DNA of 64,000 nt from Arenicola marina (taxonomy: Eukaryota > Annelida > Polychaeta > Arenicolidae), in assembly GCA_964019135.1 (NCBI GenBank), contig OZ025257.1, positions 16,705,971-16,769,970 on the forward strand, in the 5' to 3' direction. The stretch's first letter is position 1; every line of letters starts with the position of its first letter. The position numbers and the translations under genes were made by a program. Positions 49,096 through 61,926 of the stretch are shown here, piece after piece. Below the pieces are notes generated by a model, which was not told the DNA's origin, did no database searches, and was given only the letters and a program-made list of their open reading frames with translations.

Positions 49096-50708
49096 CGCCA
49101 TTTTAGGTTTTTTAACATTTTAGAATCAAGACTAAAAGTATCTCAAACTTATGATGCATATGTTTGATATCTTGTTGAGTCTGTAAAACAACAATTTCAA
49201 CATAAAACTGCGCGGACTCCGATATCGCGCACCAACGTCCTAGCGAGTGGCGGTGGATATCACACAGAAATTTTCAAAAATACCGAACAGCGAACAGGCG
49301 CGCAAAGATATAAAGCCAACCAACCGAGTTGCGCCTCCTCCATGTGCTATAAGGGGTGTAATCCTATAAAACAGGCCACTGATAAGTTAATAAGGTGGCC
49401 GGAAAACTGTAATGCAAAAGTGTAATGAAAAATGTCAACTAAAAATATGTTATTACAATTTATACTTGATAAATTATATGAAATTAAAATTATTCAACGT
49501 AAGGGGGAGGAAAGGGACTGATACACTTATGTTATTATAACGATTCAGCGATGATTGCAATGGAGGGGGGGCAAGGGGGGATCGTGTTCCCAAATCACCA
49601 AGAATACATTTCTTTATTCCCATGTCACGATGAATTAAATGGAGAACTCCCCACATACAATGGCCGAAGCGGATACATGATAGAAATTGGCAATTTCTCA
49701 ATTAACGGTTATTCGGTATTAAAATTCTCAGTCCACCATTAATGAAAATCATTGATCACGACGGTCGGCTAATATCTCATTCCCAGTTCACAAAGAATTA
49801 TTTTCCTCATTCCTAGTTCACGGTGACATGAAGAATACCCTTTCTCGCATTCTGTTGTCAGTGGCCAATACGTTGACACCAGTTCCGAGAAAAAACCCAT
49901 CCCGGTATACTTGTCAGAAATTGAGATTCTATCATATTATGTTACAGCTTGACAAATTAGTTTATGTGGCGAAGTTTGGCGGCCTAAAAGCTGAAACTTA
50001 CTTTGCAAAATCTATTTTAGTTTTCCAATCGTGCGTCGCAGAGGCGTAATCACTTTGACGACGTCATATCTCCAGGGAAACACGTCACGCGCAACACTTA
50101 GTTACTGGTGCTATTGAGCGTAACTATTATGATTTTGACCCAATATTTATGTGCAGTTTTGAGTATTATTGTCATCGTTAGATCTCCGTGTTCACTTAGT
50201 GGCGACGTTTAAAGTTCTATTCGAGCCGAAATCCTGCCTTCGACTAAAGGCTCAGGCAGGATTTTGGAGACTTGTGCTGAGATAAACCCATCTCGCACTC
50301 GACGCCATGCCATATGCATATCTGCCACCCCCCCCCCCCCGCCCACCCCTGCAATGTATGACATCGTTTGTTTGAGTGATGTATACATTAAAAAACAAAC
50401 GATATCGATTGCTTGTTCAGTCAAGGTACTCTGCCAAATCTCAGTTCCAATAAAACGGACCGAGCCTATCCACTCAGTAAGACACAAGTTGTTTGCTGTG
50501 TTATATTTACATTTCAAGTAAACTTGCCATGAATGTATGCTTGTGTGGACAGAAGAATAAAGGGAGGGGGGGGGGAGGGGTGAGGGGTACGTGGGGAATA
50601 GGAACCGACACGTTAACTGCAATCCTTGGCATACTTAAACTTAAAATTATCAGATGCGTTAAAAGATATAAAACCCGCATGCTATTGAAAACCGGCAACG
50701 TACAGTTT
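49096..50708. other. Intergenic, no gene seen
   Basis: AT-rich DNA with homopolymer C at ~50330 and G at ~50565. Short open frames have no motifs. Confidence 0.35.
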
Positions 50709-50888
50709 CAGGGGCGGATCCAGAAAAGAATGAAAAGGGGGAGGGGTCCAAAGTTGCGACCGGAGGGGGGGGGGGGGCTCTGAATACTTGCGACCGGGGC
50801 GGGGGAGTCCACTAGTCAGAATAGCGATCTTACTCAAAAAAGGGGTATCCAGACCCCCTCCCCCCCCCCCCCCCTGGATCCGCCCTTG
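50709..50888. mobile_element. 180-bp hAT-like MITE
   Basis: Left end CAGGGGCGGATCCAG at 50709 and right end CTGGATCCGCCCTTG ending at 50888 are inverted copies of each other. The body is poly-G and poly-C rich (GGGGTCCAAAGTTGCGACCG). This CAGGGGCGG end is common among animal hAT-type elements. An exact 8-bp target duplication is not evident. Relatives lie at 1787 and 39734. Confidence 0.75.
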
Positions 50889-51083
50889 AGTTTATCTATT
50901 CGCTTACACCTTGTCTCACTAACCCGTAACTTGTTTTTCATCCGATCGCTACATTTAATTATATGGCCGGCCCCCAATAGGGCAGTCTCGGTGCGTCGAC
51001 GAGACAACACGAGACCCATAGCCTATGACCGCGACGTTTAGTGTTTGATTTACACCGAAAAGCACACTTTGCGTTGAGCTAAC

Positions 51084-51148
51084 ATGCCGTCTGGCAGAGT
51101 TCCGGTGGCCAGGCCGGGCCAGGGCCGGGCGAGGTGGCTTGCAGATCG
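51084..51148 (+). other. Candidate first coding exon, possibly of the sulfotransferase
   Basis: ATG at 51084 opens MPSGRVPVARPGQG... for 65 bp to a donor GATCG|GTGAGAC. It ends in phase 2. If spliced to the alternative acceptor AG at 57757-57758 it would read into the sulfotransferase signal anchor in frame. This is a guess from phase and the Arg-rich character only. Confidence 0.2.
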
Positions 51149-51589
51149 GTGAGACGCTACATGAAGTGGAAGTCAAACAAACGGCACATCTCAGCGAAGC
51201 GTGAAGAAGTCTTTGGTATCGACGAGCTTGCCTTTATACGCGGCGTTCCACATATCAATGTATGTCGGTCACTACTCATGACGGGCACTTGTACGGCCCG
51301 ATTCTTTTGGGGGTCTGTATTATGAAGCCACAGGAAGACGCGATCCGTTCTTTATGGCGAATCACACTCACACAGGCACGCCGGGTTCATCAAGTTGTGA
51401 AACTTTTATGATTGAATTGCCCGGTTGTTCTGTCGGTACATCCAGATGATAGACCCCTCTCTTGGCTATATATATGTAACAGAACGAGTGGAAATCGTGA
51501 CTGGACAAGTACGAATCCCATTAGCATTGATGTCAGGATTTAAGTGCACAACAGATATGGATTGGACATTTAGATAAGGCTCGGGCTGG

Positions 51590-51741
51590 TATATATACAG
51601 GGCCTCGTGATCCGTCGCGTGCTTCAGAGACCTTGGGGACCCAGAGAAGGCGTCCCATGGTGTGTGCGTTGTGGATCGATCCAGAATATGAGGTTCCGGT
51701 TGGCGCGCCTCTGTGGGTTATGGCGTTTGGCGCCCCTGGCG
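51590..51741 (+). promoter_or_regulatory. TATA-box promoter with candidate first exon
   Basis: TATATATA at 51590-51597 is followed, ~60 bp on, by ATG 51657 and an open stretch MVCALWIDPEYEVPVGAP... that ends at a good donor, GGCG|GTAAGT, at 51741. The spacing suits a TATA-driven first exon. The downstream partner was not found; its phase (1) does not fit the sulfotransferase exon at 57757. Confidence 0.3.
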
Positions 51742-54700
51742 GTAAGTACAAAAACTTAGGTTCGTAGTTTGTAGTTTAGGGTAAATCCCATATATATGAT
51801 ATTTTCTGAATTAGCGCGGAAGTTACAACCCAGTAGTCGCGGACCCAGGGAAATGATGTGCGCGTATGTGGGGCCGGGTGGTGAGGGGCACTGGATAACA
51901 TTGGGTAGACCCGTTCTACCTCAGAAATGAACTTCGTACCGTCAACACTATCATGAAATATATGGAATCGATTAGAGAATATCACACATTTCTGCTTTAG
52001 ACAAAAAAGGCGAAAAATGGGTTCTGTGGGCGGCACATATGTACATAACTAACTATATGTAGTGCCCGCCCCCACACCGCCCCCCTCCCCTCCCACACGC
52101 GCAGAACCGCCACCCACCCCAAGTCATACGGCGGCAAGATAAGATGCCATATGACGTCAGTCTCCAGTGATTGTGATGTTGCCATGTACACAAAGTTACA
52201 CTCGAAGAGTTGCCCACCACTCATGCGGATCAAAGTTCGAGCTCAATCACTTGACAAACCCTTACAATGTGCAAATATTTGCACAAATCTGCACTATATC
52301 TAGATCATGTATCTCTAGATATTTGCTCATATCATTAATTCGATTCGACAGATCTGTAAATAACTTTTCCTCGTACTGTATCGCTGCACACTTCCAATCA
52401 ATATCTATAACCCTCATAACTTGTTTTAGATACGGTGACAGACAGAGTTAGAAACTACCTTATTTATTAGTCTTTTGTATGATGTTAAAAAAACATCAAT
52501 ATGATACAAATTTACTCCCACAGGAAATCAAGCCATCAACAGGTATTAATTAATTAGACGAAGGCTGCATGTCAGGAACTGCCAGACATTGTTTATATCG
52601 ACGTTCTGTTAGCCCAGTCGGCTGGTAACATGAGGAGGGTCATAAGAGGCTCCTTGACAGAGTTGACCGTGAGTGCATTAAGCTTGCCTATAACACCAAT
52701 TCATCCACTCTGCCAGCAGAAGGAACTCGTTCTTCGCATTGCCTCTGCCCCAGGTATTTGATGCCAAACTGCGAAGAAAAAAACGACGACAAAAAACGCG
52801 CTAATAGTCATCAGTGTGTCTGACATGATCGTACTGACGGTGCCGCGATAGATCTAATGTCGGAATATACCTAACACCCACAAGTTGATGCTAAAATCAA
52901 ATAGGAAGATGCGGGTGTGAAAAATAGTGACAAATAGTGAAAAATGTAAACTGGTCGACACTACTGAAAAAGGTAAAGGTATGTATGACTGCCAATAGAC
53001 TTCAAGCCGGACGTCAACGCACGTATGTGCATTTGTTTACTAACCATCTAAAATATTTCAAAATAGAACTGTAAACCCGTGTATTAATCCACTCGCTGCC
53101 ATCGCACTCTCGCCCGCCAGAGGGGCGCTGCGCAAATTGATAGGACAAATGCGCCCGCGGACGACAACAAATCGGTGCCGAGGACTCAACCGATGTCGAA
53201 CATCATACCATATCAGATAAACAAAGAAGAGAGTTCGTTCTCAGCTATCGCTACTTGAACATGGTACAATTTGAATTTGTTAAGAATCTTGAAAGGCTTG
53301 AAATATGCCCCCGACCCACACCACCGACCTCAGCGGAGAAACGACGCTCCGCCTAGCGAATAAGAACCGTGGTGAAGGTAAGGTTTAATTAAAGGGAACC
53401 GCCAGCCTGGCCTCTAACGCTGCTTTACCGAATCATGTAATACCCAATTGTCTATCCTCCAAATTATAGAAGTTTTCGTTCTACATGTAGCTCACAATAA
53501 AATTTAGAAGTGACCGCCAGGCACGATTTTGCCGCCTACCCAGGCGGCAGCCATTTTCGGAGGCGTGTCCGCGATTGACCAATCAGGAGGCTAATTTATT
53601 CAAACCGGAAATTACGCTTATTGTGTAAGCAAAACTAGAGCGCGTGTTAACCTCTAATATAAATAGCTGCGATTCTAACTCAAATCATGGCATTGTTGCA
53701 TTGTCAATCGTCGCAAGACGTATATCAATTTGTTTGGACGGTACTTTTCCATGAGAAACTAAGATCTTGCGCTACTGCGAGGCTTGGAACTGCCGCTGTT
53801 CATCTATAAATCGCGGCCCTGATCTCTCTCTCCGCGAGTTATAACGTAAGGCGGCGCCATATGAATAGTCACAATATGCGTCACTGCTCCCGGCAAAATG
53901 GCGCTCTGCTTAACATTGCTGGGAGCGGGTTGCCTTAATTTTGTTCTCCTTACCAGTCGGCCGAAACGAAGCGTTAACACTCGCCAATTTAATTTTAAGA
54001 TGTAAACTTTCGGTGCAGATCGCGATTAAATTAGGTTGGACACCCACTTTAACAGTGATTGTCTGCGTGGACCTTAAGTCGCACGCACATACGATTTTTT
54101 GCCATCTGTATATCATTTCCACGCAGTGTCGTATGGATGGGGAGGGGAGGGGAGGGAGGGGGGGGGGGGCATCTATGACCTTTCAGGTTGTAATACTTGG
54201 TACTTAGCCTAGCGACATTGAGATTTACCCCCTCCACCTCCCCTTGACGAAGCCGTCAGCTCCCTTGATAGACTTCTCGGGTCTGCGCGTGGGTGTTATC
54301 TTAAATTTGTTCTAAGTAGTTATACATGCAATATTTCTAGGTTCGTGGCATAGAATGTATAACATTAATTAAATGATCTACACTACATCCAGAAGCTGTA
54401 AATTCTCCATTACATAGATGTTAACTTGTATGTTGTATGTTTGTATGTTTTATGCCATGACGCCATCTTGACATTTCGCAAATAACAATATAATAGCCAG
54501 AATGCATTGCATTGTGAGTGAATGTGTGGGTGGGGGCATGTGTGGGTGGGGGTATGTGTGGGTGATGGTATAAGTGGGTGAGTGGCATATACAGACACAT
54601 TACAACGCTCAGGCAGGTAAGGTCGCTAGCCATTGGTATTGGACAAATGCTTCTTGTTGGAATCCGGCAGAATGAAAGAACATTTGGTTATTTCAAATAT

Positions 54701-55149
54701 TCAAATATATTTATGATTAGGGCAGGAATAATATGGTCTTCTCACTAACACGCAAGTTGGCGGATAATACAGGTTTGCATAACTTTAGGTTGTGTTGCAC
54801 TTGCAAATTTCAACGACGATGATATCCTCAACCACAAGTTCAAAGATATCGTCTGCCAAACGTTATACATATTTTGGCGACAAGTTGAAAGATGTAGGCC
54901 TACATTCGTCAAACGATAACGATATCTTAGGAGCAAGTCAAAAAGTATCGTCAGTTAAAAGATATTTTGTAACTAAGCTATAAAACGAGTGTCTCAAATA
55001 TTGGCCCATTTGTTCTCAATCCCACATCAGTGGGATCAAAAGTAGGGCTTGCATTATTCCAGTTGATTGGTTTATATTGGCTAGTCTGTTCAATAGAATA
55101 CCCATTGATACAAGAGTGATACATGCGCCATTCAGCATAGTATCCAATG
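51742..55149. other. Intergenic with a second promoter-like patch
   Basis: At 53578 GACCAATCAGG (CCAAT box) precedes TATAAATA at 53658-53665 by 80 bp, the classic spacing, and a 40-codon open stretch (MALLHCQSSQDVYQ...) starts at 53687. Microsatellite (GTGGGTGGGGG-type) at 54520-54575. A G run at ~54157-54170. No gene body was recognised. Confidence 0.35.
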
Positions 55150-57736
55150 AAGCAGCAGTGATACATGTTTCACACTATAATATGCAGTGATACAACAGTG
55201 ATACATGCGTCATTCAATACTGTAACAATAACCAGTGATACAGCAGTGATACATGCGTCATTCAACACAATCCCCAGTGATACAGCAGTGATACATGCGT
55301 CATTCTATACAATACCCAGTGATACAGCAGTGATACATGCATCTTTCAACACACTGCCCAGTGATACATCAGTGATACATGCGTCAATCAACACAATACC
55401 CAATTATACAACAGTGATATGTGCGTCATTCAACACAATGCCCAGTGATACAACAGTGATATGTGCGTCATTCGACACAATACCCACTGATACAGCAGTG
55501 ATACATGCGTCATTTAATACAATACCCAATGATACAACAGTGATACATGCTTCATTCAACACAATACCCAGTGATACAGCAGTGATACATGCGTCATTCA
55601 ACACACTACTAAGGAATACATCATTGATACATGCATCATTCAACGCAATACCCAGTGATACAACAGTAATATGTGCGTCATTCGACACAATACCCAGTGA
55701 TACAGCAGTGATACATGCATCATTCCGCCCAATAACCAGTGATACAGCAGTGATACATGTCTCATTCAAAACAATACTCAGCGATACGGCAGTGGTACAG
55801 GCCTCATTCAACACAATACCCGGAGATACAGCAGTGATACAGGCTTAATTTTTGTCAACATAATACCCATCGATACAGCCGTGGTACATGCGCAATTCAA
55901 CGCAATACTCAGTGATACAGCAGTGATACATGCTTTATTCAATAATACCCAGTGATACAGCAGTGATACATGCTTCATTCAATAATACCCAGTGATACAG
56001 CAGTGATACATGCTTCATTCAATAATACCCAGTGATACAACAGTGATACATGCCTCATTCAACACAATACCCAATGATACAACAGTGATACCTGCTTCAT
56101 TCCACACAATACCAAGTGATACAGCAGTGATACATGCGTCATTCAACACACTACCCAGGGATACATCATTGATACATGCATCATTCGACACAATACCCAG
56201 TGATACAACAGTGATATGTTCGTCATTCGACACAATACCCTGCGATACAACAGTGATACATGCGTGATTTAATACAACACCCAGTGATACAACAGTGATA
56301 CAGGCTTCATTCAACACAATACCCAGTGATACAACAGTGATACATGCATCATTCAACACAATACCCAGTGATACATGCACCATTCCACCCAATAACCAGT
56401 GATACAGGAGTGATACATGCCTCATTCAACACAATACCCGGAGATACAGCAGTGATACAGGGTTAATTTTTGTCAACATAATACCCATCGATACAGCCGT
56501 GGTACATGCGCAATTCAACGCAATACCCAGTGATACAGCAGTGATACATGCTTCATTCAATAATACCCAGTGATACAGCAGTGATACATGCGTCATTCAA
56601 CACAATACCCAGTGATACAGCAGTGATACATGCATCATTCAATAATACCCAGTGATACAGCAGTGATACATGCTTTATTCAATAATACCCAGTGATACAG
56701 CAGTGATACATGCGTCATTCAACACACTACCCAGTGATACAACAGTGATACATGCATCATTCCACCCAATAACCAGTGATGCAGCAGTGATACATGCTTT
56801 ATTCAATAATACCCAGTGATACAGCAGTGATACATGCGTCATTCAACACACTACCCAGTCATGCAGCAGTGATACATGCGTCATTGACCACACCACCCAG
56901 TGATACATCAGTGATACATGCATCATTCAACACACTACTCAGTGATACAGCAGTGATACATGCTTCGTTCAGTAATACCCTGTGATACAGCAGTGATAGA
57001 TGCTTTATTCAATAATACCCAGTGATACAGCAGTGATACATGCGTCATTGACCACACCACCCAGTGATACATCAGTGATACATGCATCATTCAACACACT
57101 ACCCAGTGATACAGCAGTGATACATGCTTCGTTCAATAATACCCTGTGATACAGCAGTGATAGATGCTTTATTCAATAATACCCAGTGATACAGCAGTGA
57201 TACATGCGTCATTCAACACACTACCCAGTGATGCAGCAGTGATACATGCGTCATTGACCACACTACCCAGTGATACATCAGTGATACATGCATCATTCAA
57301 CGCAATACCCAGTGACACAGCAGTGGTACCTGCTTCATTCAATAATAACCAGTGATACAACAGTGATACATGCATCATTCAACACAATACCCAGTGATAC
57401 AACAGTGATACATGCATCATTCCACTCAATAATCAGTGATACGACAGTGATACATGCTTCATTCAATAATACCCAGTGATACAACAGTGATACATGCTTT
57501 ATTCAATAATACCCAGTGATACAGCAGTGATACATGCCTCATTCAACGCAATACCCAGTGATACAGCAGTGATACATGCTTTATTCAATATTACTCAGTG
57601 ATACAACAGTGATACATGCTTTATTCAATAATACCCAGTGATACAACACCATTCAACACAATACCCGAAGATACGGCAGTTATACAGGCTTCATTTCTGT
57701 CAACATAACATCCAATGATACAACAGTGATACATGC
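55150..57736. repeat. 42/40-bp minisatellite ending at a sulfotransferase exon
   Basis: About 61 units of two length classes: 42 bp (CCCAGTGATACAGCAGTGAT, ACATGCGTCATTCAACACAA, TA) and 40 bp with TTCAATAATA. 42-bp units dominate the left, giving an open 14-residue repeat (NTIPSDTAVIHASF), while the right is mixed and shows block duplication (for example ~56800-57000 against ~57170-57290). The last unit ends at ~57736, only 20 bp before the acceptor TTTTGCCAG at 57756. Its ACATGC word places an in-frame ATG at 57733. Confidence 0.93.
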
Positions 57737-60700
57737 CCTGTTTTATGTTTTGCCAGAGACTGCGTCGGGTGAGGTCGGCCGTCCCCCTCTTCCTGATGGT
57801 GGGCGTCATGGCGACATACTACGTCCATCTGACGTCACAGCTGACGCGTTGCACCATGGCTCGGGGTAAGATTCTAACCTCTTGGTATCAACAAACTATA
57901 CATCCTGCCACATGCTGCCGCAAGTATATATAGCTCTGAAGGTAACATGCATGCATATTCAAAGTCAATTTCAAGCATAGGCTTAGGACTTTCATTTCGC
58001 GTAACAACCCCCATGAGACGTTATCGGATTCGGAGTAAATATCAGCTGTACATAAATATATTCAAGCAAAGGGAGGTCGAAGCCTATTATGTCATGTCTT
58101 TAATACTTAAATCAGCTGCCCCACAAAATTAACGAGTAAATTATTCAATGTTAGCACTGGATGTATAAGCTTACTTCAAGTTAAAGTTAATTCATAAGCG
58201 ACGGGCTAAATGTCTGTTGCCAAGCAGAGCACTCTTGGTGACCGCCCATCGGCTGCTGCAATAGTGAGTAGTTGTGACGTCAAAATGTTATAAACATGAC
58301 CTCACAATGGGAGTTCCTAAGCAACCGAATATGCCACAAGCACGTGCATGGTATACGTCATCCCGCCAAAGATATTCTTTATGGCAAGCCGAAGTGAGAT
58401 TAATTTTGAATATTACTCTAAATGTATCCCCTCGGAATATCTGAATTAATAAATATACGCACCTGTAAAATCCTACAAATGAAGTTCTAATCAAAGATAG
58501 TAGTGATATTTTATGAAAACCGTTCTGAGAATGTTTTCGGTAAGGTTTAAAAGTGGAGATACATATAGCCTGTTCAATCGGATAGAGGATTTAAAAAACA
58601 TGGATGATGATTTATTTCTCAGCGAAACATACGAACGCTGTGTTACCACCTTCGCTTGACAAATAAAATCAAATAAAGGTATATTCCAACATTAAAGAGG
58701 CTGCTGTCACATTAACGCCGGTTAACAGACTGTAACATTACGGCAGAATCTTGACCAACAGCCTTGACAATCTATTGGAGGCTGATATAGATGTCGATGG
58801 TGACGTTATGACAATAATGGGCGGCTATCTGATCCCCCGATGACACAATGGGACGTTCAGGACGCTGATATAGATTGCGGGTTCGCGCCCTGGCTACTGT
58901 ATGTGCGGTATGCTTCGTTTAAGCCCGTGTAATTTTGGCACAGCTTAGCCTTCACTGGCACACAATAAAGTAGATTAAAGCACCAACATTTACTATGTGC
59001 ATATGCTTGAATCCAACGAAAAGGACTCATTACAGTGATTAGGTTACGACATCTTTCAGGAAGCCTCTTTACGACACACCTGAAATTGAATCAGCCAAAA
59101 CAAGGAGGAGACTGACTATAACTTATCATATGCCACATGCTATATATTTATACCTCAATATTTGAGCTGATACAATTCAGAGCTAGCAAAGGGCAACCTA
59201 CATTCAGACAAATAAGTACACGAAACTAACAGAGTTGAGATAGGAGTGTGTTCATTTGCGTCTATAAATGCGTAAATGTAAATTAGGAAAATGAGTCAAA
59301 TGAAGGCAAACTAACCCAAAAAATGTTGATCGAATTATTTTTATAGAGAAATACAATTTAATCTATAAATTTTATTTATAGTCAGACGGAATGGATAATC
59401 GACGTGGTCAATATATATACCACCTGACATATTGTAATGTTCTTAAATTGTTAAAGTTAAATACCAAATCAAAAAAGAGAGAGGGCAATTTATAATATCA
59501 GTGAAAAATGGTTGATGCTGTTGTCACACTTCATGGCGTTAGTATATGTGTGCAATTTCCTCTGTCTGTCTGTTCCGCCCCACAGACAACCTGAGGGAAG
59601 CTGAGGCGTACTATGACAAGGTGGCTCGAGGGAACCGAGCTGATTCCATGGTAGGGAGTCCCTGGTATAACTGATGCTGTCTTCGCTCTCATCCGTTGCC
59701 AGTGGGATTACATATCATTTTTCTCATATTTAAGTCATTAACCACGTAACTCTATCTGGCAAAGCAAAATCTAGTACATGTATTCACAACGTACTTGGAG
59801 AACCAAAAATATTATTCAAAATGTGATTCGAGAGCAAAATGTATATTCAAAATGTGCTGCGAGAGCAACATCTATTATCCAACTGTATTTAGAGGGCAAT
59901 GTTACTCAAAATGTGCTTCGATATAGTCATATTATTTAATGAGCTTAATAAAGTTAACTAGATTATTTAACATTTAGATCTCCTTACAGCGCAAAATATA
60001 CAATTTAAAAGTTTCTTCGAAAGCGCAATACTCTGCTCTACTCTATGCTTCGCTCTGGTCAAAGAGGCTATAATTAATAACTGTTTCTCCACACCAGGAA
60101 GCCTCAGACCAGGACGAGCCGGTTGAACCACCCAAATTCCGTTACCACTGGGAGGAGGAGGCGGAGTGGGAGCTTGGAGATGGGGATCCCACCCCGGAAC
60201 CAGGGCGACCCCCCACCCTGGGCCTCATCTTGGCGTACCAGCGAACCGGATCCACGCTGGTGGGCAACCTGCTGAACGTGCACCCAGGCGTGTTTTACCT
60301 TTATGAGCCCCTGGATGCCGTGTACACGGCCATGTACGGCACTCAACCTGGGTGGAACGTGCCAACCGACATCACGACATTCAGCAACGGCTCTGAACGG
60401 TGAGGGAGGGGGGGGGGGGGCAGGGGGCTGTCGTGCTGTCGCTCTGTTAGAGGCCCCGGTGGGTTGAGCTGTAGATTAACATGTCGTGGGTTCGCGCCCT
60501 CGCACGCAATGCATCCTGGGATTGTTTCATGCAGCCCCATTGCCTTGTCCAGAAGGTTTCTTGGTCCAGCTTAAGCCATCAATATATCATTCCTGAACGG
60601 AAAGCGACATCATCAACCAGCCGAGCGGTACATGCACATTGTTTATACATCCCGCCCTTAGGGGTGAGGGGAGGGGGGGGGGGGGTAAATATGATCCAGT

Positions 60701-61926
60701 GTTGCTAGCGGTGTGCGTGTCCGACTTCAAATGGGTGAATGATTTCACCCATTTATCATTTAACTGAATTACTAAATGAAAGGACAAATCTCAAACTGAT
60801 ATCTACTCGATGTTACGTTACTTTATTGATACTTGGCATTATATTGATAGCTATATTAACTATTTTCTTTATGGCTGTAATTTAAAGTTATATATATATC
60901 TATATTATGACTGTGTCGTCATTTGTTTGTTTTAATGAATGATGATAACTGGGTGCCACATACAGCGTCATCCCTGACGACGAGATGAAGAACATGTTGC
61001 GGATGCTGGACGCTGCCTGGAACTGTGACCTGCGCCAGCTGCCCACCGCCTACCTCATCAATACCTTCTGGTTCAAGTTCTATCGCCAGGTCCACAAGCT
61101 GAAGCCCTACCTGCAGTGTCTGGAAGAGGCAGGTCTCAACCAGTCCACGATCTCGCTCTGCCGAGAACGCACCATCGGGTCAGTGTGTCCGTACCGCTTC
61201 AGCGGTGAGAGTAACGACACCGTGTTTTGCAAGGAGAACCTACAGCGCCTGGGACGCAACGACTCCTCGACACAATCCTCATCGACCTCGGATGAACCTT
61301 TTAGGAAATTTCACGCATGCGTAGAGCAATACCGCCAGGCGGCGCTGGCTTGTCTGCCGCATTACGAGCGCATGTGCCGAAACAGGACGCTACGCGTTAT
61401 TAAAACCGTGCGGGCGACAATGGATGTCGCGCGCCATTTTCTGCGGACCTATTCCAATGTGAAGGTCGTGCACCTGGTGAGAGACCCTCGAGGGGTGGTG
61501 CGGTCTCGCAGGGAGATGGCGTGGTCGCAGGGTGAGTACGACCACAGTGAAGGGGGAGACTTCTACGGGAGGGCGGCCGCCGTCTACTGCGACAGGGTAC
61601 ACCGTGATGACGTCATACGACGGCAGCTGGAAAGGCAATACCCCGACAGGGTCAAAGTTATGACCTACGATGACCTTGTCCGTGATCCCACGCTTAAACT
61701 TGCCGAGATTTACTCCTTTTTCGACTACCCCGCACCCAATATGTCGCACGTGTTCACCCGGCAACACATCAAGGATTTGAACGCCAATCTCACTAATCTC
61801 CAAACAGTGCTTGGAAATGTAGCATTTAAGTGGCAAGATAATTTGACTTATCACGAGCTGAAGGCTGTCTCAAAACACTGCAAACCAGTCTACGAGACGC
61901 TGCCCTTTAATCTGGATGATACATAA
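57733..61926 (+). CDS. Golgi carbohydrate 6-O-sulfotransferase-like protein (CHST family)
   Basis: Exons 57733/57757-57865, 59586-59650, 60098-60399 and 60966-61926 join in phase. From ATG 57733 the product would be ~486 residues, usual for the family. It is a type II membrane protein: Arg-rich cytoplasmic tip (QRLRRVRS), signal anchor (AVPLFLMVGVMATYYVHL), acidic stem, then the sulfotransferase domain, which transfers sulfate from PAPS to sugar chains. The 5'-phosphosulfate loop is YQRTGSTLVGNLL and the 3'-phosphate loop is VVHLVRDPRGVVRSR. NLT, NRT and NDT sites suggest glycosylation in the lumen. Exact sugar (Gal, GalNAc or GlcNAc) cannot be told. The start is uncertain: either ATG 57733/57745 directly upstream, or splicing at 57756 from an unseen 5' exon. 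The introns contain a SINE-like B box (GGGTTCGCGCCC) near 58880 and another near 60488. Confidence 0.92.

Noticed and set aside
55165-57479. Open frames with 14-residue repeats on both strands
   Set aside because: Readings of the 42-bp unit. They break wherever 40-bp units occur and have no other content.
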